Part shown: in pieces, positions 36,128 to 44,188 of the stretch
Position numbering within the stretch: position 1 is the first letter of the stretch
Layout of the letters: every line of letters starts with the position of its first letter
Source: an uncultured Bacteroidota bacterium
Lineage (GTDB): Bacteria > Bacteroidota > Bacteroidia > Chitinophagales > Chitinophagaceae
Assembly (NCBI GenBank): GCA_903905065.1
Contig: CAIVEW010000061.1
Location: forward strand, 1 to 64,000
Direction of reading: 5' to 3'
DNA length: 64,000 nucleotides
Made by a program: the position numbers and the translations under genes
Notes under the pieces: model-generated
What the model was told of the DNA's origin: nothing
What the model saw: the letters and a program-made list of their open reading frames with translations, nothing else
Databases searched by the model: none

Positions 36128-36149
36128 CCTGCCTGCCGGCAGGCAGGTT
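36126..36149. repeat. 24-bp perfect palindrome at the infB stop codon
   Basis: AACCTGCCTGCC at 36126-36137 is followed directly by its exact reverse complement to 36149. It overlaps the last two bases of the TAA. A related 'CCTGCC...GGCAGACAGG' lies near 40388. Confidence 0.8.
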
Positions 36150-36200
36150 TGAAAATTCGGAAATTCGACAATTTCCTTGATTTTGAAAATACAGAGAAAG

Positions 36201-36225
36201 AGCTCACCGAAAGGTGGGCTTTTTT
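36201..36225 (+). terminator. Terminator of rimP-nusA-infB
   Basis: AGCTCACC (36201-36208), a GAAA tetraloop and GGTGGGCT (36213-36220) with one G-T wobble, followed by TTTTTT. Confidence 0.85.
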
Positions 36226-36317
36226 GTTGCAGGCAAGCAACAGTTTTAGCACTAATTTTGTACCCATCGTAACATGTGCATTTTCAACTTTTCAAATTCG
36301 CACATTTTCAAATTAAA

Positions 36318-37097
36318 TTGATCGTCACCTTATTATCAGACCTTGGTACGCGCGATGCGTCTGTAACTGTAGCAAAAGCTATACTGATGAACTATGCGGC
36401 TACATCAACCATTGTGGATATATCTCACGATGTGGCGCAATATGATCTGCAGCAGGCAGCATATTTACTCGTGGCCGCTTACAAACATTTTTCTCCAGGT
36501 ACCGTACACATCATTCCGATAGATGTTTTCTCAGGTGATGCTCCTTGCCTGTTGCTGGCAAAAAAAAACGATCAATATTTTATTGCACCCGACAATGGGT
36601 TGCTGTCTTTAGCATTCGGAAGTGAGATCGAACATAATCTTCGCTGTTTTGAATTCAAAAGGCCGCACCGTTTCAGCGACTGGATAAGCAGCGCGGGAAA
36701 AGTGGTAGTGTCGATACAAGAAAACAGGTTGTCGGCATACACTACGTGCGAGGTAAAGGTAGCGCACCGGCAGTTGCAGCCCCAGGTAACACCACTCGGC
36801 ATAGATTGCAATATTCGTTGCATAGACCACTACGGTAACGTAGTGCTTGATATAACCCGGCAGCAGTTTGGAGATCATGTAAAGGGTCCATTCAAGATCA
36901 GGATCATGCGCATGGACGATGTGACAACCATAAGCAACAATTACAACGAAGTACCGATGGGAGAACCACTCTGTCGTTTTAACGATGCCGGATACCTCGA
37001 AATAGCGCTGAATCACGGATCAGCAGCAGCCCAACTGGGCCTTACATCCGGAAATGCGGACAATATTGGTTACCAGACGATCAGGATATTTTTTTGA
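36318..37097 (+). CDS. SAM hydroxide adenosyltransferase (DUF62 family)
   Basis: The start is taken at the TTG 36318 (259 aa), because homologs begin close to 'IVTLLSDLGTRD'; the open frame reaches back to a GTG at 36276, but that part reads like the AT-rich intergenic words seen elsewhere. 'IVTLLSDLGTRDASV', 'IVDISHDV', 'FAPDNGLL'-like 'IAPDNGLLSLAF' and 'IRCIDHYGNVVLDI' are family motifs. These enzymes use water (hydroxide) to split S-adenosylmethionine into adenosine and methionine and are related to fluorinase and chlorinase. Promoter box TAATTTTG at 36253-36260. Confidence 0.85.
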   Translation: MIVTLLSDLGTRDASVTVAKAILMNYAATSTIVDISHDVAQYDLQQAAYLLVAAYKHFSPGTVHIIPIDVFSGDAPCLLLAKKNDQYFIAPDNGLLSLAFGSEIEHNLRCFEFKRPHRFSDWISSAGKVVVSIQENRLSAYTTCEVKVAHRQLQPQVTPLGIDCNIRCIDHYGNVVLDITRQQFGDHVKGPFKIRIMRMDDVTTISNNYNEVPMGEPLCRFNDAGYLEIALNHGSAAAQLGLTSGNADNIGYQTIRIFF

Positions 37098-37154
37098 CTT
37101 GCTCTGGTTGCGTAGAACATCCCCCAGCCATCTTCTCCCCGCACGACGTCATAC

Positions 37155-37312
37155 TAAAGAAGGAATTTCCTTCGCGAGACTTACATTTCCCTAACCGCCT
37201 TCGCTAACACAAGGGCTCTCGGCAAAGGGGGATTTCCTTCGCGATTTTACATCCTCCTAGCCACCTTCGCTGCTGCACAAGGCCAGCGCTAAAGGGGGAA
37301 TTTCATCGCGGG
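37155..37312 (+). repeat. Degenerate tandem repeat, ~67-bp unit, 2.3 copies
   Basis: Units start at about 37155, 37223 and 37289 (partial). Each contains AAAG(G/A)GGGAATTTCCTTCGCG-like words, a CCGCCTTCGCT-like block and ACAAGG. It lies between two convergent genes (ends at 37097 and 37333) and holds no ORF. Confidence 0.65.
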
Positions 37313-37332
37313 CCCTCGGTGATATCTCGTTC

Positions 37333-37998
37333 CTAGAAAAACAAAAACCTTTTCTTCTTCTTCATCAACCTCACTTTCGTCATCGGGATATCCTTATTAG
37401 GACGGTCTTTCCGGTCGCGGGGCTGGGCAGCTATCTTGTCTACTATATCCATTCCTTCCAGCACTTCTCCAAATACCGTATAGTTGCCATCCAGGTGCGG
37501 CGTGCCGCCTACGGTCTTGTACATTTCCCGCTGGGATGCGGAGAATTTGTGCCCCGTCTTCTGCGATATTTTATCAAGCTCTATATCGGTAAACTTTTTG
37601 CCAACCACTATATAAAACTGGCATGCTGAGCCTGATTTATCGGGAGTGTTGTCGCGGGCCACACCAAGTGCGCCGCGCTTGTGGTAATCGGAATCATTGA
37701 TCTCCGCAGGCACTGTATAGCCCAGGTCGCCCTCGCCCAGCGCCTCGCCGGGTTTTGCGTGTTTCGATTTAGGGTCACCGCCCTGTATTACAAATTCGGG
37801 TATACACCTGTGAAATAAAGTACTGTCATAATAATGCTCCTTTGCCAGCTTCACCATGTTGGCGGTATTCTTTGGGGTATTGTCATACAGCATCATCACG
37901 ATGGTACCATATTCTGTTTCGATTTTTATTTTATTTTTTTGGGCCAGAACATTTAGCGTAATAAGTGCAGCGATAAGAGTGAGTAGTATTTTCTTCAT
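37333..37998 (-). CDS. Exported cyclophilin-type peptidyl-prolyl isomerase
   Basis: 221 aa from the ATG at 37998; the frame extends upstream to 38109, but this ATG starts the signal peptide MKKILLTLIAALITLNVLAQ. Cyclophilin motifs: 'TPKNTANMVKLAKEHYYDST', 'FHRCIPEFVIQGGDP', 'GALGVARDNTPDKSGSACQF', 'LDGNYTVFGEVLEGMD'. It speeds up cis-trans isomerisation of proline bonds in the periplasm. The C-terminus is basic (MKKKKRFLFF). The gene lies 47 nt after the epimerase gene on the same strand. Confidence 0.92.
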   Translation of the reverse strand: MKKILLTLIAALITLNVLAQKNKIKIETEYGTIVMMLYDNTPKNTANMVKLAKEHYYDSTLFHRCIPEFVIQGGDPKSKHAKPGEALGEGDLGYTVPAEINDSDYHKRGALGVARDNTPDKSGSACQFYIVVGKKFTDIELDKISQKTGHKFSASQREMYKTVGGTPHLDGNYTVFGEVLEGMDIVDKIAAQPRDRKDRPNKDIPMTKVRLMKKKKRFLFF

Positions 37999-38045
37999 TG
38001 GATTTTCATTAAACGGTTGTAAAATATAAAAATAGAGTTTAAACT

Positions 38046-38447
38046 TTACTTCTTCTCCTGGCACAACTCCACCAGCACCCCATTCGTAGTTTTCGGATGC
38101 AGGAAGCATACCAGCTTATTGTCGGCGCCGTTTTTTGGTGCTTCGTTCAGCAATTCAAAGCCCAGCGCCTGAAGGCGTTTCATTTCGGCCTCTATATTCT
38201 CTACTTCAAAGGCAATGTGGTGTATCCCCTCCCCTTTCTTAGCTATGAACTTCGCTATGGGGCTGGCCTCATTTGTTGCCTCCAGCAACTCTATTTTGGC
38301 ATCCCCGGTCTGGAAAAAGGCGGTACTTACGCCCTCCGATGCAACCTGCTCTGTTTTATAGCAAGGTGTATTCAATAATTGTTCAAATAAAGGTATTGAG
38401 TCATTTAACTGTTTTACTGCAATACCGAGGTGCTCGATCTTCAACAT
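38046..38447 (-). CDS. mce: Methylmalonyl-CoA epimerase
   Basis: 133 aa, VOC fold. Start 'MLKIEHLGIAV' with metal ligand His6, 'GIHHIAFEV' (His76/77) and 'GVLVELCQ' (Glu127) match the metal site of methylmalonyl-CoA epimerase. It converts (2S)- to (2R)-methylmalonyl-CoA in the propionate pathway. The mutase genes are not in this window. Possibly co-transcribed with the cyclophilin gene downstream. Confidence 0.9.
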   Translation of the reverse strand: MLKIEHLGIAVKQLNDSIPLFEQLLNTPCYKTEQVASEGVSTAFFQTGDAKIELLEATNEASPIAKFIAKKGEGIHHIAFEVENIEAEMKRLQALGFELLNEAPKNGADNKLVCFLHPKTTNGVLVELCQEKK

Positions 38448-38520
38448 TACTTATAGTTTTTAACAATAGGCTTATATATTAAACCCACCATGGTAAAGCC
38501 CCAAAATAGCACTTTTGACG

Positions 38521-38528
38521 TAACTTTG
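38521..38528 (+). promoter_or_regulatory. -7 promoter box upstream of iscS
   Basis: TAACTTTG matches TAnnTTTG, 31 nt before the iscS ATG. No IscR-type operator was recognised. Confidence 0.5.
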
Positions 38529-38559
38529 TTGGCTAATCTGGATTGAAAAGAATAAAGTT

Positions 38560-39780
38560 ATGAAATTAGAATTGCCAATATACCTTGATAACAATGCGAC
38601 CACGCCAATGGACCCACGTGTGCTGGAAGCGATGCTGCCTTACTTCACCGAAAAATTTGGCAATGCCGCCAGCCGCAACCACTCATTTGGCTGGGTAGCT
38701 GAAGAAGCGGTTGACTATGCCCGGGAGCAGATAGCTAAGCTGATCAATGCAGACCCTAAAGAGATCATATTTACTTCAGGTGCTACGGAGGCTGACAACC
38801 TCGCAATAAAGGGTGTTTACGAAATGTATGCATCTAAAGGTAATCACATTATCACCTGCACTACTGAGCACAAAGCAGTGCTGGATACCTGCAAGCACAT
38901 AGAAAAGACCGGCGGCGAGGTTACGTATCTTGATGTGAAGGAAGACGGCCTGATAAACCTTGCCGAACTGGAAAAAGCAATAACACCCAAAACAATATTG
39001 ATCGCCATCATGTATGGCAATAACGAAACCGGCGTGGTACAGCCTGTGCGGGAGATCAGCAAGATAGCGCGTAAACATGGCGTGTTGTTTTTCACTGATG
39101 CCACGCAGGCAGTAGGTAAAATACCTGTAGACGTAAATGCAGACGGTATAGACCTGATGGCATTCAGCGGTCACAAAATGTACGGCCCTAAGGGTGTAGG
39201 TGCATTGTATGTGCGTCGTAAGAATCCACGCGTAAAAGTTACTGCGCAGATGGACGGTGGCGGGCACGAGCGCGGTATGCGCAGCGGTACACTGAACGTA
39301 CCTGCAATAGTGGGTTTTGGCAAGGCCTGCGAACTCTGCATGAATGAAATGGAAAGTGAAGCCAAACGACTGAGCGCTATGCGCGACAGGCTGGAGAATG
39401 CACTCATGGAGCTGGAAGAAACTTATGTGAATGGTAACAGGGAGCATAGGTTGCCGCATACTGCCAATATTTCGTTCAAATATGTAGAAGGGGAAGGCCT
39501 GATGATGGGCTTTAACAAAAACATAGCGCTGTCAAGCGGTTCGGCTTGTACCTCTGCATCGCTGGAACCATCTTATGTGCTGAAGGCACTGGGCCTGGGC
39601 GACGACCTGGCACACAGCTCGTTGCGTTTTGGCCTGGGACGTTTCACCACTGACGAACAAATAGATTTTACGATAAAAGCAATAAAAGAGACGGTGATCA
39701 AGCTTCGCGAGATGAGCCCCCTTTGGGAAATGTTTAAAGAGGGTGTAGACATTAACGCGATAGAGTGGGCGCATCATTAA
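38560..39780 (+). CDS. iscS: Cysteine desulfurase, IscS/NifS type
   Basis: 406 aa, the IscS length. PLP sites: 'TTEHK' (His104) and '[10 protein letters not shown]' with the Schiff-base Lys206. The active Cys330 lies in the long mobile loop '[17 protein letters not shown]' of group I desulfurases. It removes sulfur from cysteine and hands it, as persulfide, to IscU. It is followed by iscU and iscA on the same strand, a minimal ISC set without a visible iscR, hscA or fdx. Confidence 0.95.
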   Translation: MKLELPIYLDNNATTPMDPRVLEAMLPYFTEKFGNAASRNHSFGWVAEEAVDYAREQIAKLINADPKEIIFTSGATEADNLAIKGVYEMYASKGNHIITCTTEHKAVLDTCKHIEKTGGEVTYLDVKEDGLINLAELEKAITPKTILIAIMYGNNETGVVQPVREISKIARKHGVLFFTDATQAVGKIPVDVNADGIDLMAFSGHKMYGPKGVGALYVRRKNPRVKVTAQMDGGGHERGMRSGTLNVPAIVGFGKACELCMNEMESEAKRLSAMRDRLENALMELEETYVNGNREHRLPHTANISFKYVEGEGLMMGFNKNIALSSGSACTSASLEPSYVLKALGLGDDLAHSSLRFGLGRFTTDEQIDFTIKAIKETVIKLREMSPLWEMFKEGVDINAIEWAHH

Positions 39781-39897
39781 GCAATTTGGCAATTTGATAA
39801 TTCGGCAATTAGCCAATTTTCATATGCCGACGAGTTAAGGAAAGAATATTAAAGGCGAGAGACAACATCATTGTCAAATTTTCAAATTAAAAACACC

Positions 39898-40314
39898 ATG
39901 GCATACTCGGAAAAAGTTATAGACCATTACTCCAACCCCAAAAATGTGGGGACACTGGATAAAGCAAAGACAAATGTGGGCACTGGCCTCGTCGGTGCTC
40001 CTGAGTGCGGCGATGTTATGCGCCTGCAGATAGAAGTAGATGAAGAGAGCGGCGTGATACGCGATGCCAAGTTCAAGACTTTTGGCTGCGGCTCTGCCAT
40101 TGCATCTTCTTCTCTCGCCACAGAATGGCTGAAGGGTAAAACAGTAGACCAGGCCCTCTCAATAGACAATATGGATATTGTGGAGGAACTGAACCTACCG
40201 CCCGTAAAAATACATTGCTCTGTGCTGGCTGAAGACGCTATCAAAGCGGCTATCAACGATTACCGGGTGAAGAATGGCCTGCCGGAATTGGTGGCTGAAA
40301 AGAAGGCGCATTAA
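39898..40314 (+). CDS. iscU: Fe-S cluster assembly scaffold IscU
   Basis: 138 aa from the ATG at 39898; an in-frame TTG at 39871 lies in low-complexity leader and is not used. The three cluster-binding cysteines Cys37 ('APECGD'), Cys64 ('FGCGSA') and Cys107 ('IHCSVL'), and Asp39, are all present. It builds [2Fe-2S] clusters with IscS. The C-terminal 'EKKAH' is a short extension. Confidence 0.95.
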   Translation: MAYSEKVIDHYSNPKNVGTLDKAKTNVGTGLVGAPECGDVMRLQIEVDEESGVIRDAKFKTFGCGSAIASSSLATEWLKGKTVDQALSIDNMDIVEELNLPPVKIHCSVLAEDAIKAAINDYRVKNGLPELVAEKKAH

Positions 40315-40428
40315 GTAGTCATAAGTCGTGAGTCGTAAGTCAGCGTTTGCTTATTTGCTCAACTCACTTAAGACTTGTGACTGACGACCCTGCCTAACGG
40401 CAGACAGGTTACGACTAAATTTTAGAAA

Positions 40429-40755
40429 ATGATTTACGTAAGTGATAAAGCGAAGGAAAAAGTCATGAAGCTCAGGCAGGATTCCGGCCTGACTGATGAC
40501 TATTTTCTTCGCGTTAGTGTTGTGGGGGGCGGTTGCTCCGGATTGTCTTACAAACTCGATTTTGATAACGAGACCCAGCCTCGTGACCAGGTTTTTGAAG
40601 ACCAGGGCGTGAAACTGGTTACCGACCTTAAGAGTTTCCTATACCTCTGCGATACTACGCTCGATTTTTCTGATGGCCTCAATGGCAAGGGGTTTCACTT
40701 CAGTAACCCCAATGCCAGCCGCAGTTGTGGCTGTGGGGAAAGTTTTGCGGTATAA
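40429..40755 (+). CDS. iscA: Iron-sulfur cluster carrier, IscA/HesB family
   Basis: 108 aa. The three conserved cysteines are Cys36 ('GGGCSGLSY'), Cys100 and Cys102 ('SRSCGCGESF'). A-type carriers pass Fe-S clusters from IscU to target proteins. It follows iscU after 114 nt of degenerate 'AAGTCGTGAGTCG'-like words; same strand, so probably the same operon or function. Confidence 0.93.
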   Translation: MIYVSDKAKEKVMKLRQDSGLTDDYFLRVSVVGGGCSGLSYKLDFDNETQPRDQVFEDQGVKLVTDLKSFLYLCDTTLDFSDGLNGKGFHFSNPNASRSCGCGESFAV

Positions 40756-41098
40756 CATTTTCGCCGGATCGAAAACCTCCATTTTAGTGTGTTATTGTTT
40801 CAGACCGGAATATGCCGAAAATCAATGGCATAGCGCTAAGGGCACCTGTGCGCCAAAATGAAACAATAATCATTAAATGTGTTCCTCTGGCGACTTTTAA
40901 AAACACAATCGATTTTTGGACGGTGAGTTATTCTCCCGGAATGTATTGGTAACTTCTCCCTTTAGGATGCACCACAAATTTAGCTGATTGCTATCTCCAA
41001 CTTTTGGATGCCATTTGCCCTATTTGTTTTCTTATGCTATTCTAAAAATATGGAGGAAGTCACTTTAGGGGTTTGGGGTTATTTCCTTAACTTGCTTT
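40756..41098. other. 343-nt gap between iscA and the capsule locus
   Basis: It contains the inverted-repeat structure at 40792-40869. The remaining ~230 nt before the CpsB-like gene show no clear promoter match, ORF or repeat. Confidence 0.5.
40792..40869 (+). other. Candidate multi-stem structured element
   Basis: TTATTGTTTCA (40792-40802) is the exact complement of TGAAACAATAA (40859-40869). Between them lie a 6-bp hairpin (TATGCC / GGCATA, 40811-40832) and a 5-bp hairpin with one bulge (GGGCA / TGCGCC, 40840-40854), which together could form a three-way junction. It may be a terminator-like 3' end, a dispersed repeat or an RNA element; no known riboswitch class was recognised. Confidence 0.4.
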
Positions 41099-41872
41099 AT
41101 GTTTTCAAGATTATTTAATCGGAAGAAAAACGAGGATGCAGAATATGAGTTACCGGTTCCGCAAAATGCCAGCTGGGCCTTTTTAGGGGCCGATATGCAC
41201 TCCCATTTTTTACCGGGTATAGACGACGGGGCGAAAACTATTGAGGACAGTCTCACGCTGTTGCGCGCCATGATAGATATGGGTTACAAAACCATTATTA
41301 CGACACCCCACGTAATGATCGACTACTATCCTAACACCACCGCGACCATACAGGCGGCCCTGCAGAAAGTACAGGACGCACTTAAAGAAAACAACATTGA
41401 ACTCTCATTAAAGGCAGCTGCAGAATATTATATTGACGAACATTTCATCTCTTTGCTCGACAAAAATGAACCGTTGCTCACCATTCGTGAAAATGAGGTG
41501 CTGGTAGAATTCTCCATGCTTTATGAGCCACCAATGCTCAAGGACGTTATTTTTAAACTCCAGACTTCCGGCTACCGGCCTATCATCGCCCACCCCGAAC
41601 GTTACTTGTTTTTTCATCGCGATTTCAACCGGTTCCGGGAGTTAAAGGACCGTGGCTGCATGCTGCAATTGAATATGCTTTCCATAGCCGGGTATTATGG
41701 GCAAAACATTAAACAGGTAGCCGACCAGCTCATGCAAAAGGGCATGTACGATTACTGCGGCAGTGATATGCACCATGAAAAACATGCAGGCGTGCTGAAA
41801 ATGATGGCCGGCACACGCGATTATCATAAATTCGCCGGGTATCCCTTCCTGAATTCAAGATTGTGCTTTTGA
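41099..41872 (+). CDS. CpsB/CapC (YwqE-like) PHP-domain tyrosine-protein phosphatase
   Basis: 257 aa. 'MHSHFLPGIDDG' (His34, His36) is the first metal-binding motif of PHP phosphatases; 'TPHVMIDYY', 'AAAEYYID', 'LVEFSM', 'IIAHPERYLF' and 'GSDMHHEKH' supply the other ligands. These manganese-dependent enzymes dephosphorylate the Tyr cluster of Wzc/CpsD-type kinases, matching the kinase at 44189. First gene of the polysaccharide locus. Confidence 0.9.
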   Translation: MFSRLFNRKKNEDAEYELPVPQNASWAFLGADMHSHFLPGIDDGAKTIEDSLTLLRAMIDMGYKTIITTPHVMIDYYPNTTATIQAALQKVQDALKENNIELSLKAAAEYYIDEHFISLLDKNEPLLTIRENEVLVEFSMLYEPPMLKDVIFKLQTSGYRPIIAHPERYLFFHRDFNRFRELKDRGCMLQLNMLSIAGYYGQNIKQVADQLMQKGMYDYCGSDMHHEKHAGVLKMMAGTRDYHKFAGYPFLNSRLCF

Positions 41873-41964
41873 TGCCTTAATGAAGCGCTTATTTTTTATA
41901 CTTTTGTGCCCCGCTGCGCAGTTATTTGTAAAACTGTCGCACGCTGGATAAAGATTTAGGGTTC

Positions 41965-43260
41965 ATGGAAAAAAGATCATACAATATTGCAGTTATCGGG
42001 CTTGGATATGTTGGGTTACCCCTGGCGGTAGAGTTCAGTAAGTACTACCCTGTCGTGGGTTTCGACATTAACAGAAAACGCATTGGTGAGCTGCAAAACG
42101 GTATTGATTTCACTTTAGAAATAGAAGAAACGCTGCTGAAACAGGTGATACTGGGCGAACCGGCCCAGGATTTAAAGGGTTTGTACTGTAGCAACAACAT
42201 CGATCACATTGGTAATTGCAACGTATACATCATCACTGTTCCCACACCAGTTGATAAAAACAACCGCCCGGACCTTGGGCCGCTATACAAAGCCAGCGAA
42301 ACGGTGGGCAAGGTGCTGAAGAAAGGGGATATCGTGGTTTATGAATCAACTGTTTTCCCCGGTGCTACTGAAGACGAGTGTGTACCCGTGTTGGAACGAG
42401 TATCCGGCCTTGTTTTTAACACCGACTTTTTCTGTGGCTATTCGCCAGAGCGGATTAACCCGGGCGATAAGTTACATACCGTTTCCAAAATTAAAAAAAT
42501 AACCTCCGGATCTACCCCTGATGTCGCAGAAACTGTAGATAGCCTGTATCGTTCTATCATCACAGCCGGCACCCATAAAGCCGCCAGTATCAAGGTTGCC
42601 GAGGCGGCTAAAGTGATCGAGAACTCCCAGCGCGACATCAACATCGCGTTCGTAAACGAGCTTGCCAAAATATTTAACCGGCTGGGAATCGACACCCACC
42701 AGGTTTTAGAGGCCTCTGCCACTAAGTGGAACTTTCTGCCGTTCAAACCGGGATTGGTTGGCGGGCATTGCATAGGCGTAGATCCGTATTACCTGGCGCA
42801 AAAAGCACAGCAGGCAGGCTATCACCCGGAGATCATACTGGCGGGCAGGCGTCTTAATGACGGTATGGGCATATACATAGCCGGAGAGATCGTGAAGCTG
42901 ATGATAAAGAATGATCTTACGGTTAAAGGAGCTAACGTGCTTTTGCTGGGAATTACTTTTAAGGAAAACTGCCCGGACGTAAGAAACACCCGCGTGGTGG
43001 ACATAATTACAGAACTGGCTTCCTATGGAATTGAATTAACCATATATGACCCCTGGGCAAACCCCGGAGATGTGGCACATGAATATGGCATTAAAGTGGT
43101 ATCAGCACTTCCTGATGGAAAGCTGTATGACTCCATGGTATTGGCGGTGGCACATGAAGACTTTTTAGGTACCAATTGGCGGGAAAAGGTGAAACCCGGG
43201 GGTATTATCTATGATGTAAAGGGGTGTCTGGAAAAAAACATGGTTGATGCAAGGTTATAA
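41965..43260 (+). CDS. UDP-N-acetylhexosamine 6-dehydrogenase (TviB/WecC type)
   Basis: 431 aa. Rossmann motif 'GLGYVG' (12-17), '[10 protein letters not shown]', catalytic Cys269 in '[12 protein letters not shown]', and C-terminal '[17 protein letters not shown]'. '[20 protein letters not shown]' places it nearer TviB-like enzymes than UDP-glucose dehydrogenases. It should oxidise a UDP-N-acetylhexosamine to the uronic acid, a likely acceptor for the amidotransferase at 60447. Confidence 0.92.
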   Translation: MEKRSYNIAVIGLGYVGLPLAVEFSKYYPVVGFDINRKRIGELQNGIDFTLEIEETLLKQVILGEPAQDLKGLYCSNNIDHIGNCNVYIITVPTPVDKNNRPDLGPLYKASETVGKVLKKGDIVVYESTVFPGATEDECVPVLERVSGLVFNTDFFCGYSPERINPGDKLHTVSKIKKITSGSTPDVAETVDSLYRSIITAGTHKAASIKVAEAAKVIENSQRDINIAFVNELAKIFNRLGIDTHQVLEASATKWNFLPFKPGLVGGHCIGVDPYYLAQKAQQAGYHPEIILAGRRLNDGMGIYIAGEIVKLMIKNDLTVKGANVLLLGITFKENCPDVRNTRVVDIITELASYGIELTIYDPWANPGDVAHEYGIKVVSALPDGKLYDSMVLAVAHEDFLGTNWREKVKPGGIIYDVKGCLEKNMVDARL

Positions 43261-43364
43261 TGCGGCTCGCATGCCGTTTAAACTGAGCTATCTAAATGCT
43301 GAAGCCCTGCTCTTATTTTTCATTTTTCCCTTATTTTAGACTATTTTTGGTGAAATTTCGTGAG

Positions 43365-44171
43365 ATGCATAAGTTGATTAGGCAAAGCTGTTCCGGCTTT
43401 GTTCTTTTATTGCTTTTTATTGTTGGCACGTGCATGACATCATGTATTACAAGTAAAAATTCAATATATTTTAATGATCTCAAAGATGATTCTCTTTATC
43501 CCGGCCCCGGGCCTATTGTAATGGATTCCCTCACCCCTTTTGTGGAACCAAAAATTCAAAAAAACGATGTGCTCGCTGTAACTATTCAGACAATAGGGCA
43601 AAACGAAACAAACACTCCGATCACATCCAACTCAACCGGTAGCTTCAGCGCACTGAATGGTTTCTTGGTGGATCAGAGGGGTTATATAGAACTATCCCTG
43701 ATCGGCTTTATTAAGGTAGAAGGGTTTACAACCACCGAGGCAAGGGAATTAATAAAACAAAAGGCCAAGGAGTTCTGGAAAGAACCAGTGGTGAATGTGA
43801 AGATCGCCAATTTTGATATTTATCTCCTGGGGGACGTAGGTAAAGCCGGCACCATAACATCTACCAGTGAAAAAATAAGTATTGTAGATGCAATAGCACT
43901 GGCAGGCGACCTCAATATCACGGCAAAACGTAACAATATATTGCTGATCAGGAACGAAGGAGATAAGAAAGAATTTGTACGTTTTGATATGAGATCGTCC
44001 AAAATATTTCAATCACCTTATTTCTATCTGAGGCAACGGGATATGATCTATGTAGAGCCGCGCCGTGATAAGGTGCAAAGTGGAGATGGCAGTTTTACCC
44101 GGTATTATGGCTATTTCAGCAGTCTCGTCACCATTGTATCACTGGCGTTTGCGTTTAGACTTGTTAAGTAA
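43365..44171 (+). CDS. Wza-like outer-membrane polysaccharide export lipoprotein
   Basis: 268 aa from the ATG at 43365, which starts a lipoprotein signal with Cys27 ('CMTSC'); the frame extends to 43296 but that part is not signal-like. 'IQKNDVLAVTIQTIGQNET' is the Poly_export domain, followed by SLBB-like 'FDIYLLGDVGKAGTI'. A C-terminal hydrophobic segment ('YFSSLVTIVSLAFAFRLV') is typical of this lineage. It forms the outer-membrane channel for the polymer. TATTTTTG at 43342-43349 could be its -7 box. Confidence 0.9.
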   Translation: MHKLIRQSCSGFVLLLLFIVGTCMTSCITSKNSIYFNDLKDDSLYPGPGPIVMDSLTPFVEPKIQKNDVLAVTIQTIGQNETNTPITSNSTGSFSALNGFLVDQRGYIELSLIGFIKVEGFTTTEARELIKQKAKEFWKEPVVNVKIANFDIYLLGDVGKAGTITSTSEKISIVDAIALAGDLNITAKRNNILLIRNEGDKKEFVRFDMRSSKIFQSPYFYLRQRDMIYVEPRRDKVQSGDGSFTRYYGYFSSLVTIVSLAFAFRLVK

Positions 44172-44188
44172 TAAAAATTTTTCTCTGA

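Noticed and set aside
36276-36317. N-terminal extension of the SAM hydroxide adenosyltransferase from the GTG
   Set aside because: The extra 14 residues (MHFQLFKFAHFQIK) come from repeated TTTTCAAATT-like intergenic words, and homologs start near the TTG at 36318.
37999-38109. 37-residue extension of the cyclophilin
   Set aside because: It overlaps the end of the epimerase gene and would bury the signal peptide that begins at 37998.
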